Assembly: GCA_965221795.1 (NCBI GenBank)
Contig: OZ244914.1
Coordinates: forward strand, 1,302,001-1,366,000
DNA from: VYFG01 sp965221795
GTDB taxonomy: Bacteria > Pseudomonadota > Gammaproteobacteria > Arenicellales > Poriferihabitantaceae
Length of the DNA: 64,000 bases
Direction: 5' to 3'
Shown here: positions 1 to 8,094 of the stretch, piece after piece
How the letters are laid out: every line of letters starts with the position of its first letter
How positions within the stretch are numbered: position 1 is the stretch's first letter
The notes under the pieces: generated by a model
Told to the model about the DNA's origin: nothing
The model's database searches: none
The model's input: the letters and a program-made list of their open reading frames with translations, nothing else
Program-made: the position numbers and the translations under genes

Positions 1-801
1 CAGAACCAGAAAATCCATCCCAATGTGATAATCGGGGGGGAGAATGGGGGTATACATTACCCCGGCCAGTCCGGCAACGACAGCCGCAATTCCGAAAACC
101 ACGGTAAAGCGTCGCTCGACATTGATGCCCAGCAAGGTGACGGTCTCCCGGTCAGCCATGCCGGCCCGGACCACCATGCCAAACGTGGTGAACTGGAGGA
201 ACGCAAACACGAGACCAATCACAATCAGGGAGAATACCAGATAGATCAGGCGCCAGTAGGGATAGACTACCGTATCACCCAACCCGAACCACTGTCCCAC
301 ATTGGCGCTGCCGGCAATAATTTCCGGGGCAGGAGTGGGTATGGGATTGGCACCGAAAAAGGATTTGACTACTTCCTGCAATACAATCGCGAGACCAAAG
401 GTCACCAGAATCTGTTCTGCATGAGTACGCTTGTAGAAGTACTGAATCAACCCCCGCTCCATGATCAGTCCAATCAGCAGCATGACGGGAATGGCCATCA
501 GGATAGACAATGGCACTGCCCAGTCAATAATCGTCAACCCGGTTTCACCGAACCAGATTTCCAGATAGGGAATTTCCTTGTAGGCATCAAAAAACGTGAT
601 GCCCTCGTCTTTCACCTTTTTTGATAGTGTCAGAAGGTTCTGGAAAGTGACTGCACAAAATGCACCGAGCATGAACAATGCTCCATGAGCGAAGTTCACC
701 ACACCCAGCGTACCAAATACCAAGGTCAGTCCGAGGGCGATCAGTGCGTATGCACCACCCTTATCGAGACCGTTCAGTACCTGTAGGAAGATGGCATCCA
801 C
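1..801 (-). CDS. Branched-chain amino acid-type ABC transporter permease (LivH family), 3' end outside window
   Basis: Inner-membrane permease of a HAAT-family ABC importer. The reading frame enters from the left window edge and begins at a GTG at 801; an in-frame TAA lies a few codons upstream, so this is the most likely start. The N-terminus has the LivH pattern of an amphipathic start (MDAIFLQVLNGLDKGG), then a run of hydrophobic segments with the conserved ALIALGLTLVFG and VNFAHGALFMLGA motifs around residues 20-47, and later ILVTFGLA. It lies downstream of the binding-protein gene at 1082-2407 on the same strand, separated by about 280 bases that contain a hairpin. The remaining transporter genes (second permease, two ATPases) presumably lie beyond the window. 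The substrate could be amino acids, amides or urea; the sequence does not decide. Confidence 0.85.
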   Translation of the reverse strand, partial: MDAIFLQVLNGLDKGGAYALIALGLTLVFGTLGVVNFAHGALFMLGAFCAVTFQNLLTLSKKVKDEGITFFDAYKEIPYLEIWFGETGLTIIDWAVPLSILMAIPVMLLIGLIMERGLIQYFYKRTHAEQILVTFGLAIVLQEVVKSFFGANPIPTPAPEIIAGSANVGQWFGLGDTVVYPYWRLIYLVFSLIVIGLVFAFLQFTTFGMVVRAGMADRETVTLLGINVERRFTVVFGIAAVVAGLAGVMYTPILPPDYHIGMDFLVL

Positions 802-1005
802 GTTTGAACCCGGAAAAGAAAATTAGGAGAATTATATATACAACGCACCAAAGTCAACCGATTTCATCTGCTTCTCTGTGACCATCCACAGATACCTCAC
901 CGACAAGGACGCATCTGAGCGGATCGGTGACCGCGTGAGTAGGCCGGTCTGTGAAGTGTAAAAATGTATACAGGACGGACAGTGGCAAGCTTTCGTATAT
1001 GACCA

Positions 1006-1037
1006 CAGCCCCTGCGTCCAGCCGAACACAGGGGCTG
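1006..1037 (-). promoter_or_regulatory. Intercistronic hairpin between binding protein and permease
   Basis: A perfect 9-bp inverted repeat (CAGCCCCTG / CAGGGGCTG) with a 14-base loop sits just after the binding-protein stop codon and before the permease start. There is no T-run after it on the minus strand, so it is not a textbook terminator. Such hairpins often stabilise the upstream mRNA or partly end transcription so that binding protein outnumbers permease; that role is inferred. Confidence 0.55.
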
Positions 1038-1081
1038 CTGACAAGCAATTGATGGCAAGACCTCAGGTCCCGCCACCACTG

Positions 1082-2407
1082 CTAACAGGTACCGAGGTCA
1101 CCACCCAATATGGCATCATCATATTCTACCTGGGACCGTGGGACTTCCTGTACCACCTCCAGCAGGTCGAACTGACTGGAAGGGTTCTGGTTACCCCGTA
1201 CGACCAGAACATCCTTGAAGCACTGATGATCGGAAGCCCGATACTCGGTGGGACCATTCCCCATCCCATCGAACTTGAAACCTTCCAACACTTCGATCAC
1301 AGCACAGGGGTCGAAGGTGCCAGCGGTTTCCACAGCATTGGCGTACAGCAGCGCCTGCACATAGCAGGTATGAGCCGCCTGGGACGGCGGGAATCCATAC
1401 TCGCCGCCGAAGGACTTGACGAACATCTGAGAGCCGCCATCCTGCAGGGACCAGTTCCAGTTAGTGGAACCGAAGATTCCCTTGATGTTTTCCCCCGCGC
1501 CCGAAGCCATCAGGCGGGAAAACAGCGGGACCACAATCTGAAAATCCTTGCCATTAGCCTGACGGTCACGAAGACCGAACTGGACTGACTGGGTCAGGGA
1601 GTTCACCATGTCCTTGCCATAGTGATTCAACACCAACACGTCAGCACCGGAGTTCAGCACCGGGGTGATGTATTGGGAAAAGTCGCCAGCCCCGAGAGGG
1701 GTACGGACCGCCGCCTCGGTCTGCCAACCAAGCGCTTCCGTATACTTCTTGATCGAACCTTCCTGGGACCAGCCCCAGTTGTAGTCAGCAGTCAAGTGAT
1801 AGGCGACCCGGTCGTTGCCAAACTCCGATTCCAGCACCGGCCCGAGGGAAGCGCCTGACATTTCCGTGTTAAAGAAATGCCGGAATCCATACTTTCGCCG
1901 GTCCTTTCCGGTCGTGTCATTGGAGTGGGTCAGTCCGGCCATGAAGATAACCCCGACCTCATGGCACAAGGACTGCACGGCAACGGCAACCCCGGAAGAC
2001 GACCCCCCGGTGATCATGACGGCACCGTCTTTTTCGATCATCCGCTTGGCGGATGCCCGCGCCGCATCCGATTTGGTCTGGGTATCCCCAGTCACATACT
2101 GGACCTTCTTGCCAAGAATTCCATTTCCCTTGAGGGCCAGGGGCTGCATGGTATTCAGCAGGCCGCCATCCCCTTCACCATTCAGATGCTTGACCGCCAA
2201 CTCATAGGCGCGAAGCTCATCTTTTCCTTCATCGGCATAGGGGCCAGTCTGGGGAACATTGAACCCGAGGACTACGGAAGATCCATTGCCTGGATCATTG
2301 GTAAACGCGTGCACCTTGGGCACGAAGACCATGGGTGCAGCACTGGCCAAGCCAAGTGCCGCAGAAGACTTCAGCATATCCCGTCGCGTCAAACGACTAT
2401 CGTTCAT
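1082..2407 (-). CDS. ABC transporter substrate-binding protein (LivK/Peripla_BP_6 type) with Tat signal
   Basis: Periplasmic ligand-binding protein of 441 residues that feeds the adjacent permease. The N-terminus carries a twin-arginine signal (TRRDML at residues 7-12), then a hydrophobic stretch and a likely cleavage after VHA at residue 34, so it should be exported folded by the Tat system encoded at 14178-15769. The body shows type I periplasmic binding fold features: GFNVPQTGPYADEG near the mature start, a GGSSSGVAVAV segment in the ligand cleft region, and HLTADYNWGWSQE in the second lobe. A GAGG element precedes the ATG. The ligand is not evident. Members of this family bind branched-chain amino acids, urea, amides or aromatic acids. 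Confidence 0.87.
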   Translation of the reverse strand: MNDSRLTRRDMLKSSAALGLASAAPMVFVPKVHAFTNDPGNGSSVVLGFNVPQTGPYADEGKDELRAYELAVKHLNGEGDGGLLNTMQPLALKGNGILGKKVQYVTGDTQTKSDAARASAKRMIEKDGAVMITGGSSSGVAVAVQSLCHEVGVIFMAGLTHSNDTTGKDRRKYGFRHFFNTEMSGASLGPVLESEFGNDRVAYHLTADYNWGWSQEGSIKKYTEALGWQTEAAVRTPLGAGDFSQYITPVLNSGADVLVLNHYGKDMVNSLTQSVQFGLRDRQANGKDFQIVVPLFSRLMASGAGENIKGIFGSTNWNWSLQDGGSQMFVKSFGGEYGFPPSQAAHTCYVQALLYANAVETAGTFDPCAVIEVLEGFKFDGMGNGPTEYRASDHQCFKDVLVVRGNQNPSSQFDLLEVVQEVPRSQVEYDDAILGGDLGTC

Positions 2408-2807
2408 AATAATCCTCTCACAAAGAATTTGAATGATTGATCATGGAAGTGCCTGAAACTGCTAATTCCAGGCGAAATTGCCCCTGTCAGACCACAAGGC
2501 ATGATAATGGAATGAATTTGAGGACAGGGACTACTATTATTCATATTGGATATAATGCTTCCAAACCATCCTACCAAAGTATAGGGTCTTATATGCCTCG
2601 TCCGCCGCATCACGTCCGCTGTGCCCTGAATCCGCTCCCGGCAGCCCGCCGGCACCCCGACACTCCTTCGAAACACACCTGACGCTTCACCCGCATCGCA
2701 CCAACATCGGCAAACCAAGGGCCTTTCAATATACTTGGGGGGTTGCACTTCGGACTGGACTCGGGGTATGATAATAGAATCAAAAACTCTGATTGTGAAA
2801 TATCATT
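2408..2807. other. 400-bp intergenic region, divergent promoters
   Basis: No convincing gene is present. The region separates the binding-protein gene (minus) from a secreted-protein gene (plus) and should hold both promoters. It is AT-rich near 2500-2570. A small open frame on the minus strand (2404-2748) lacks recognisable protein features. Confidence 0.5.
2743..2772 (+). promoter_or_regulatory. Candidate sigma-70 promoter for the secreted protein at 2808
   Basis: TTGCAC at 2743-2748 and TATGAT at 2767-2772 are separated by 18 bases, about 35 bases before the ATG. Spacing and hexamers fit a vegetative promoter; there is no experimental support. Confidence 0.45.
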
Positions 2808-3425
2808 ATGATATACCTAACTCTCCCCCTTACCGCCTTGTGCGCCGTTCTTGCGGGGCTGCTGACTGCCGCGGGCCCGGCCGTGGCGCAGACGCCGCCG
2901 GATTATTGCAGCATCACTTCTGGTAACGTCTGGTCAGGCGAGGGAAGCTACAGCTTTGGCAGCGGAAGTGCTCCCGGCAACACCCTGATCATCGGCGAGG
3001 GTCACTACGTGAGCTTTCCGGTGACGTACAAGTGCGCGAGTCTTCCCGATGGTGCGCGGCCGTCCATCAGTATCACCACTCCGAGTGGCCATCGTTTCGA
3101 CAATGATGATTTCCGTGGTGGCTATTCGGAAAGGAACGGGGGGTTTGGCGACGCGGACAATCTGCCCAGCGAATGCGTGGGGACAACGGTTACAAATGAG
3201 GAGAGCTGCCAGATCGAGTTCTTTATCACCAGCAAGGACAATAACTGCCGCAATGTAGGTGGCACGGTGCAAGAGTATACCTTTAGAACAAGTATAAACA
3301 ACACTGGCCCCGGTCCTATTAAATTGGCGCCCGAAACAACCTTTATAATCAAGGCGAAGGATGACGATACGGTTGCCCAAAAATACATCGACATGGGGTA
3401 TACACAATGGAAACCGCTCTGCTAG
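2808..3425 (+). CDS. Orphan secreted protein, 205 aa, cysteine-containing
   Basis: I do not recognise this family. The N-terminus is a clear Sec signal peptide (hydrophobic LTLPLTALCAVLAGLLTAAG, cleavage probably after VAQ near residue 28). The mature part of about 177 residues has six or so cysteines and is rich in Gly, Ser, Thr and Asn. It contains beta-type stretches such as HYVSFPVTYKC and PSISITTPSGH, suggesting a small beta-sandwich stabilised by disulfides. It ends with a C-terminal cysteine. It stands alone, transcribed away from the ABC transporter, with its own promoter. In style (signal peptide, small, Cys pairs, no known domain) it resembles the proteins at 33122-34008 and 34224-34802, although I see no clear sequence homology. 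Possibly an envelope or secreted interaction protein. Confidence 0.6.
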   Translation: MIYLTLPLTALCAVLAGLLTAAGPAVAQTPPDYCSITSGNVWSGEGSYSFGSGSAPGNTLIIGEGHYVSFPVTYKCASLPDGARPSISITTPSGHRFDNDDFRGGYSERNGGFGDADNLPSECVGTTVTNEESCQIEFFITSKDNNCRNVGGTVQEYTFRTSINNTGPGPIKLAPETTFIIKAKDDDTVAQKYIDMGYTQWKPLC

Positions 3426-3669
3426 GCAATGCAATGTGGGCCGTCGAATTTCAACTCCGAAGATCGCGACCAACGCATCGACCGCTGTGACGACCACAGG
3501 TGCCCCAAAGTATAAAACAAGCTGGTTTTTTCTATTCAGACCGGCATGTTGGGTATCCCTGAAGGCCGCCATGATCATCGACACGGCATAGACAATTGTG
3601 CCATGTCGCGCTGGAAACCGTACCGACCCGCTGCAATCCTGGCATTCCCAAATGCATGCACAGAACCCG

Positions 3670-4443
3670 TCATGGATTTTGGTTTCGCCCCAGCCGTAAT
3701 CTGGCATGGGCCAGGTCTTCCCGAGTGTCCACCCCTGGGGGAGGAGGAACAGCCGCCACGCCGCAGACCACACACTCCCCATGCCACAAAGCCCGCAATT
3801 GTTCCAGCCGTTCCCATTGTTCTAACGGGCATGGGCCACAACGGGCAAAATGCCATAGATACCTCACCCGGTAGGCATAAATTCCCACATGGCGCCAAGC
3901 ACTTCGCCATGCCTCCGCAGCCCGACCAGTGGAAGAGTGCCCACAGTCCCAAGGGAGAGGGGCACGACTGAAATAGAGTGCCTGGTCATTTTTTCCAACA
4001 ACCACTTTCACTGCAGCCACATCGACGAACTCTGCCACTCCGGAAACCGGTGTACACAAGGTCGCCATCACGGCATCCTTGCGTGACATCAGCAATTCGG
4101 CCACCTGCCGAATCAAGAGCGGCGAAATTTCCGGTTCGTCGCCCTGCACATTGACAACAACAGCATCCGGAGACAATCCCAGAATGGTACAGGCCTCGGC
4201 AATCCGGTCGCTGCCAGTTTCATGATCCACAGCCGTCAGCACGGCATGCCCACCCGCAGCCTGCACAACGGATACGATGCGCTGATCATCAGTCGCCACG
4301 GTCACGGCCATTGCACCGCTGCGCATTGCCGCATCTTGCACATGCAGGACCATGGGTTTTCCTGCAATCTCCAGCAACGGCTTCCCGCGCAGTCGAGTAG
4401 ACGCATGACGGGCCGGTATAATGACATGAAAGTCTGGATTCAT
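3670..4443 (-). CDS. kdsB: 3-deoxy-manno-octulosonate cytidylyltransferase
   Basis: CMP-KDO synthetase: activates KDO with CTP for transfer to lipid A in the cytoplasm. It has 257 residues from the ATG at 4443, close to the usual 250. The nucleotide-binding N-terminus IPARHASTRLRGKPL (residues 9-23) is diagnostic, followed by the TDDQRI, HETGSDRIAEA and VNVQGDEPEI motifs and the YFSRAPLPWD segment. The frame is open upstream to 4566, but the ATG at 4443 overlaps the lpxK stop as ATGA, so translational coupling decides the start. With lpxK it forms a two-gene lipid A/KDO unit. Confidence 0.96.
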   Translation of the reverse strand: MNPDFHVIIPARHASTRLRGKPLLEIAGKPMVLHVQDAAMRSGAMAVTVATDDQRIVSVVQAAGGHAVLTAVDHETGSDRIAEACTILGLSPDAVVVNVQGDEPEISPLLIRQVAELLMSRKDAVMATLCTPVSGVAEFVDVAAVKVVVGKNDQALYFSRAPLPWDCGHSSTGRAAEAWRSAWRHVGIYAYRVRYLWHFARCGPCPLEQWERLEQLRALWHGECVVCGVAAVPPPPGVDTREDLAHARLRLGRNQNP

Positions 4444-5504
4444 CGGACTTTCCCGGGTGCAATCCCAAGCTCCAAATGCCGCCGCACCGCCGCAAAGAAT
4501 TCCGGTGGGAGACTCGCACTTACCGGAACAGAAAACACATCCCCGGGGATATTCAGCCGCTCGCATTTGACTGCGTCCTTTTCTGTCATCAGGACCACAC
4601 TCTGAGAATCCGCGAAATGGAAATCATCCTCAGTATAGGTATGATGATCGGGGAATGCATGGGGCTCCACATTTAATCCGACCGCTTCCAGGAACTGGAA
4701 AAACCGGTTCGGGTTGCCAAGACCGGCCACCGCATGGATCGGCCTCCCCATCAGATCTGAGAGTGGAAAGGAATGCGCATCATCCCCCAATAGGCATGCT
4801 CGAGACCCCACCATAACCATACAGTACTCGCCCGCGCTCACGGGATCCGACTGATCCTTGTTCAGTATCCGAATATCCACCTTGCGCGCCACGGACCGAG
4901 GTTCCCGCAAGGGTCCGGCCGGAAGACACCAGCCATTCCCGAAACGTCTTGTCCCATCAACCACCAGGATCTCAAGATCCCTTTGCAGGCGGTGATGTTG
5001 CAACCCATCATCGCTGATGATAACATCACAATTACCTTCACGGGACAACAATCGGGCAGCCGCGACCCGATCCGTGCAAACACATACCGGGACGCCGCTG
5101 CGCCGCCACAGGAGCAGGGCTTCATCGCCGATCACTGCGGGTGAATCGCCCCCCCGAACCCGATGGGGGTTGGACCGGATACGGCCTCCATATCCCCGGC
5201 TGACAATACCGGGGCGATAGCCGCTGGCGCGAAGATGCCCTGCCAAAGCAATCACTAGCGGTGTTTTTCCGGTGCCTCCGACCGTCAGATTCCCGACGAC
5301 AATCACCGGAATCCCCACCCGTTCAGGGTGCCGGATCTTCGATCGCCAGATCAGCCGGTTCAGCATCACTGCGGTACCGTACGCCCACGACAAGGGCAAC
5401 AGCAAATAATTGATCAGCCGAGGCTGATACCACCCCTGCAAAATGGGTTCGAGGATGTTGGCAGCACGTTTCACAATGCTGGGATTGTACCCGCCATCCT
5501 CCAT
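4440..5504 (-). CDS. lpxK: Tetraacyldisaccharide 4'-kinase
   Basis: Phosphorylates the 4' position of the lipid A disaccharide precursor (lipid IVA formation) at the inner face of the inner membrane. The protein has 354 residues, normal for the family. An N-terminal hydrophobic, membrane-associating helix (LINYLLLPLSWAYGTAVML, about residues 30-48) precedes the Walker A motif GNLTVGGTGKTP at residues 71-82. Further family motifs are VSRGYGG, VGDEALLL-like IGDEALLL, DDGLQHHRL and MTEKDAVKC. It overlaps kdsB by four bases (ATGA). The msbA gene, which often precedes lpxK, is not here. Confidence 0.96.
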   Translation of the reverse strand: MEDGGYNPSIVKRAANILEPILQGWYQPRLINYLLLPLSWAYGTAVMLNRLIWRSKIRHPERVGIPVIVVGNLTVGGTGKTPLVIALAGHLRASGYRPGIVSRGYGGRIRSNPHRVRGGDSPAVIGDEALLLWRRSGVPVCVCTDRVAAARLLSREGNCDVIISDDGLQHHRLQRDLEILVVDGTRRFGNGWCLPAGPLREPRSVARKVDIRILNKDQSDPVSAGEYCMVMVGSRACLLGDDAHSFPLSDLMGRPIHAVAGLGNPNRFFQFLEAVGLNVEPHAFPDHHTYTEDDFHFADSQSVVLMTEKDAVKCERLNIPGDVFSVPVSASLPPEFFAAVRRHLELGIAPGKVR

Positions 5505-5668
5505 GGACGAACAGGTACTACATCGCTTCGGCCCGTGCCCACCATCATCTACAGCCCGGCCAGAATCTCCGGAACCGGATTCGGTGGGGGCCGGAGACTC
5601 AGGCCAGACATCCGGCCGCTAGACACCCAGAAGCCAATCGCCAGTGGCGTAGTCCGTCTGCCATGCCA

Positions 5669-7201
5669 TCAATAGTTCATATCTTCGAATTCCCCCTTGC
5701 GACGGGCCATGAAAGCCAGCAGGGCTTCCTCTGTAGCCGGGTCAATCGGGGGGGCTTCATATTCATCCAGCAGGTTTTTCCAGATGCGATTGGCCCGCAT
5801 AACCGCATCCCGGGATCCCTCCATTTCCCATTGCTCAAAGCTGTTGTTGTCTGCCACGGTAGACCGATAGAACGCAGTCAGGAAATTCTCCTGCGTATGG
5901 GTGCAACCCAAAAAATGATTGCCAGGGCCAACTTCTCGAATTGCGCCCAGCGCTTGGCCGCTTTCAGATAAGTCGATTTCTTGAGCATATACCCCCATCA
6001 TCCCCAGCTGGTCAGCATCCAGAATCAACTTTTCATAGCTGGAAACCAATCCCCCCTCAAGCCATCCGGCAGCATGCAGCATGAAATGGACACCGGCATG
6101 CATGGCAGACAGCAGGGTCTGGGTACTTTCCTGGGCGGCTTGCGCATCCGGGATCTTGGAACCGCACAGCGAACCGCCGCTGCGAAAGGGAACTCCCAAA
6201 CGCCGTGCCAGTGCGGCCGCGCCATTCAGCACGATGGCCGGCTCCGGCGTACCGAACGTGGGTGCGCCGGACTGCATGGAAATAGAACTGGCAAACGTGC
6301 CGAACACGACCGGCGAGCCCGGACGTACCAGTTGTGTGAATGCCATGCCCGCCATAGCTTCCGCCAGAATCTGTGCCAACGTACCTGCGGAGGTGACGGG
6401 TGACATGGCACCAGCCAAAATAAACGGCGAAACGATGCTGGCCTGATTGTTCCGGGCATAGACCTCACAGGCCCCCAGCATGGTGTCATCAAACACCATG
6501 GGAGAATTGGCATTGATCAGGTTCACCAGCACGGTGTTCTGATCCACGAAGTCTTCACCAAACAGGATTCGGCACATGTCCACGCTATCCTGTGCACGCT
6601 CCGGATGGGTCACCGACCCCATAAAGGGTTTGTCGCTGTAACGGATATGCGCATACACCATGTCAAAATGGCGTTTGTTCACAGGAAGGTCCGTAGGTTC
6701 ACATATGGTTCCCCCGGAATGGTGCAACGAAGGAATCATGTAGGCGAGCTTGACCAAGTTGCGGAAATCGTCCATCACCGCGTAGCGTCTGCCACGGTCA
6801 AGGTCTCTGACGAATGGGGGGCCATACACCGGAGCGAAAACCGTATGGTTGCCACCAATAAGGACATTATGGGCGGGATTTCTGGCCTTCTGTTCGAACT
6901 GCCGCGGGGCCGAATCCTGAATAATCTGGCGGCACATCCCGGTGGGGAACCGCACCCTCTCTCCCTGAACATCTGCCCCGGCCTCACGAAAAAGCTCTCG
7001 TGCCGGCTGATAACGGAAATCAATGCCGATCTCCTGCAAAATCGTGTCGGCATTACGCTCAATGATGTCCAGTCCCTCGTCACCGATCAACTCATACACC
7101 GGGATCTGGCGCGAAACATAGGGGACAATGGCCGGGGCACTGGCGTTGGTGCCGCCGGCCCTGCTGCGCCGGCCGCTGCGTTTGCGTGGAACATCCGTCA
7201 T
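5669..7201 (-). CDS. MttB-superfamily (trimethylamine methyltransferase-like) corrinoid methyltransferase, non-pyrrolysine type
   Basis: A 510-residue member of the MttB family, which moves a methyl group from a quaternary or tertiary amine to a cognate corrinoid protein. The frame has no internal TAG, so it belongs to the non-pyrrolysine branch that includes glycine betaine methyltransferases such as MtgB. Typical features are a TIM-barrel body with HHSGGTICEPTDLP, SVTHPERAQDSV, NANSPMVFDDTML and GPGNHFLGCTHTQENF. The ATG at 7201 is preferred over the upstream in-frame start at 7270, because family homology begins with the basic segment RKRSGRRSRAGG. It is the last gene of the corrinoid cluster (8095-12891), but a gap of nearly 900 bases holding a dead recombinase separates it from the ASKHA gene. 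The substrate is not provable from sequence; glycine betaine or another methylamine is likely. Confidence 0.88.
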   Translation of the reverse strand: MTDVPRKRSGRRSRAGGTNASAPAIVPYVSRQIPVYELIGDEGLDIIERNADTILQEIGIDFRYQPARELFREAGADVQGERVRFPTGMCRQIIQDSAPRQFEQKARNPAHNVLIGGNHTVFAPVYGPPFVRDLDRGRRYAVMDDFRNLVKLAYMIPSLHHSGGTICEPTDLPVNKRHFDMVYAHIRYSDKPFMGSVTHPERAQDSVDMCRILFGEDFVDQNTVLVNLINANSPMVFDDTMLGACEVYARNNQASIVSPFILAGAMSPVTSAGTLAQILAEAMAGMAFTQLVRPGSPVVFGTFASSISMQSGAPTFGTPEPAIVLNGAAALARRLGVPFRSGGSLCGSKIPDAQAAQESTQTLLSAMHAGVHFMLHAAGWLEGGLVSSYEKLILDADQLGMMGVYAQEIDLSESGQALGAIREVGPGNHFLGCTHTQENFLTAFYRSTVADNNSFEQWEMEGSRDAVMRANRIWKNLLDEYEAPPIDPATEEALLAFMARRKGEFEDMNY

Positions 7202-7560
7202 GAGAATCAATCTGGTTGAGTGAACCAATTGTGCAAGTATGAACTCGAAACGGAAAATTCGTGAGGCCAATACGCGACTCCCATCTAACCGATTGCGTCA
7301 ACTGATCTCGGTCCGCCATAGTCTGGCAGCCGCCCACATTCCTTCTGACTGATCGGCAAGCCCCTATGAATGGATGGTATTGAGTGATCAAGAAGGGACG
7401 ACTCGGTCAGTAATTGACTTGGGCTGGAAACCGTTTGGATGCAAGATGTCGGGAAACCGGATATCGTCTTTGTCTGTAGCAGTACCGATATCGAACCGAA
7501 GACCGACCGCCACCGTAGTCCCTGGTTACGTCAACAAGCCGCCCGAAACGTTGATATTGG

Positions 7561-7667
7561 CGCACTTTAATCGTATACAGCTATTCATTGAGTTTCCAAG
7601 TTTCAACCGGAATTTAGATGTATCCCAATAAAGGCATAAAGTGCGACATAGAAAATTCTCGCACTTT
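7561..7667. repeat. Three copies of the octamer CGCACTTT in mixed orientation
   Basis: CGCACTTT occurs at 7561-7568 and 7660-7667, and its complement AAAGTGCG at 7638-7645. The last two form an inverted pair separated by 14 bases. The cluster lies 80-180 bases from the tyrosine recombinase remnant, so it may be a relic of a recombination site or an operator. Confidence 0.4.
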
Positions 7668-7743
7668 CGGTTAACAACCCATAACCCGACATAGCAAAGC
7701 CCAGACAATGCCGGGCAATCTGCACTACGGAGACCAAAGAGGC

Positions 7744-8016
7744 TTACAGCCAACGCAGCACTTCCTCAGCGGATTCCTTGCGCATATAGCAGTTGGCCAT
7801 ACGCGCGGAACTCCAACACCCTTGCCGACATACGGCAAACACGGGTGCGCCGTTTCGAGTCATGCGCACTGCACAACCTACCTGATCGGAATGCCCGCTA
7901 TATCCCTCACCGAGGCTGGCGGCTTTTGCGGTGGATGCAATACGTCGGCTTATCTGCTTATCTATCGCAGAGCCCGAACATCGAATCGTCCAGCCTGATC
8001 CGTTTTGAGCGGCCAC
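7744..8016 (-). pseudogene. Decayed tyrosine recombinase (phage-type integrase) C-terminus
   Basis: A 90-codon frame reads as the last third of a tyrosine recombinase. The order is a segment like SAIDKQISRRIASTAKA, then GYSGHSDQVGCAVRMTRNGA where functional enzymes have the box II HSLRVG motif, then a GRWSS-like GCWSSARMANCY, and a C-terminal helix. Key residues are lost: the catalytic arginine of HxxR reads as Gln (HSDQ), and the GRW and RYTR-like positions read GCW and CYMR. No N-terminal domain is found upstream. It is therefore an inactive remnant. It sits between the ASKHA gene and the MttB-like gene of the same cluster, which suggests an integration event that separated them. Confidence 0.7.
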
Positions 8017-8094
8017 ACCATTGCCCGATCATAGCTCCCTGATGGGTGGGGCCGAATCTGTTCTGGATGGCCGAATGATCACTTCTGATCGTCA

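Noticed and set aside
2404..2748. 114-codon frame on the minus strand upstream of the binding protein
   Set aside because: No motif, Cys/Arg-rich composition, and it occupies the region where both promoters are expected.
7561..7667. Haemophilus-type DNA uptake sequence
   Set aside because: The octamers share AAGTGCG with it, but the last positions differ and only three copies were seen, all in one place.
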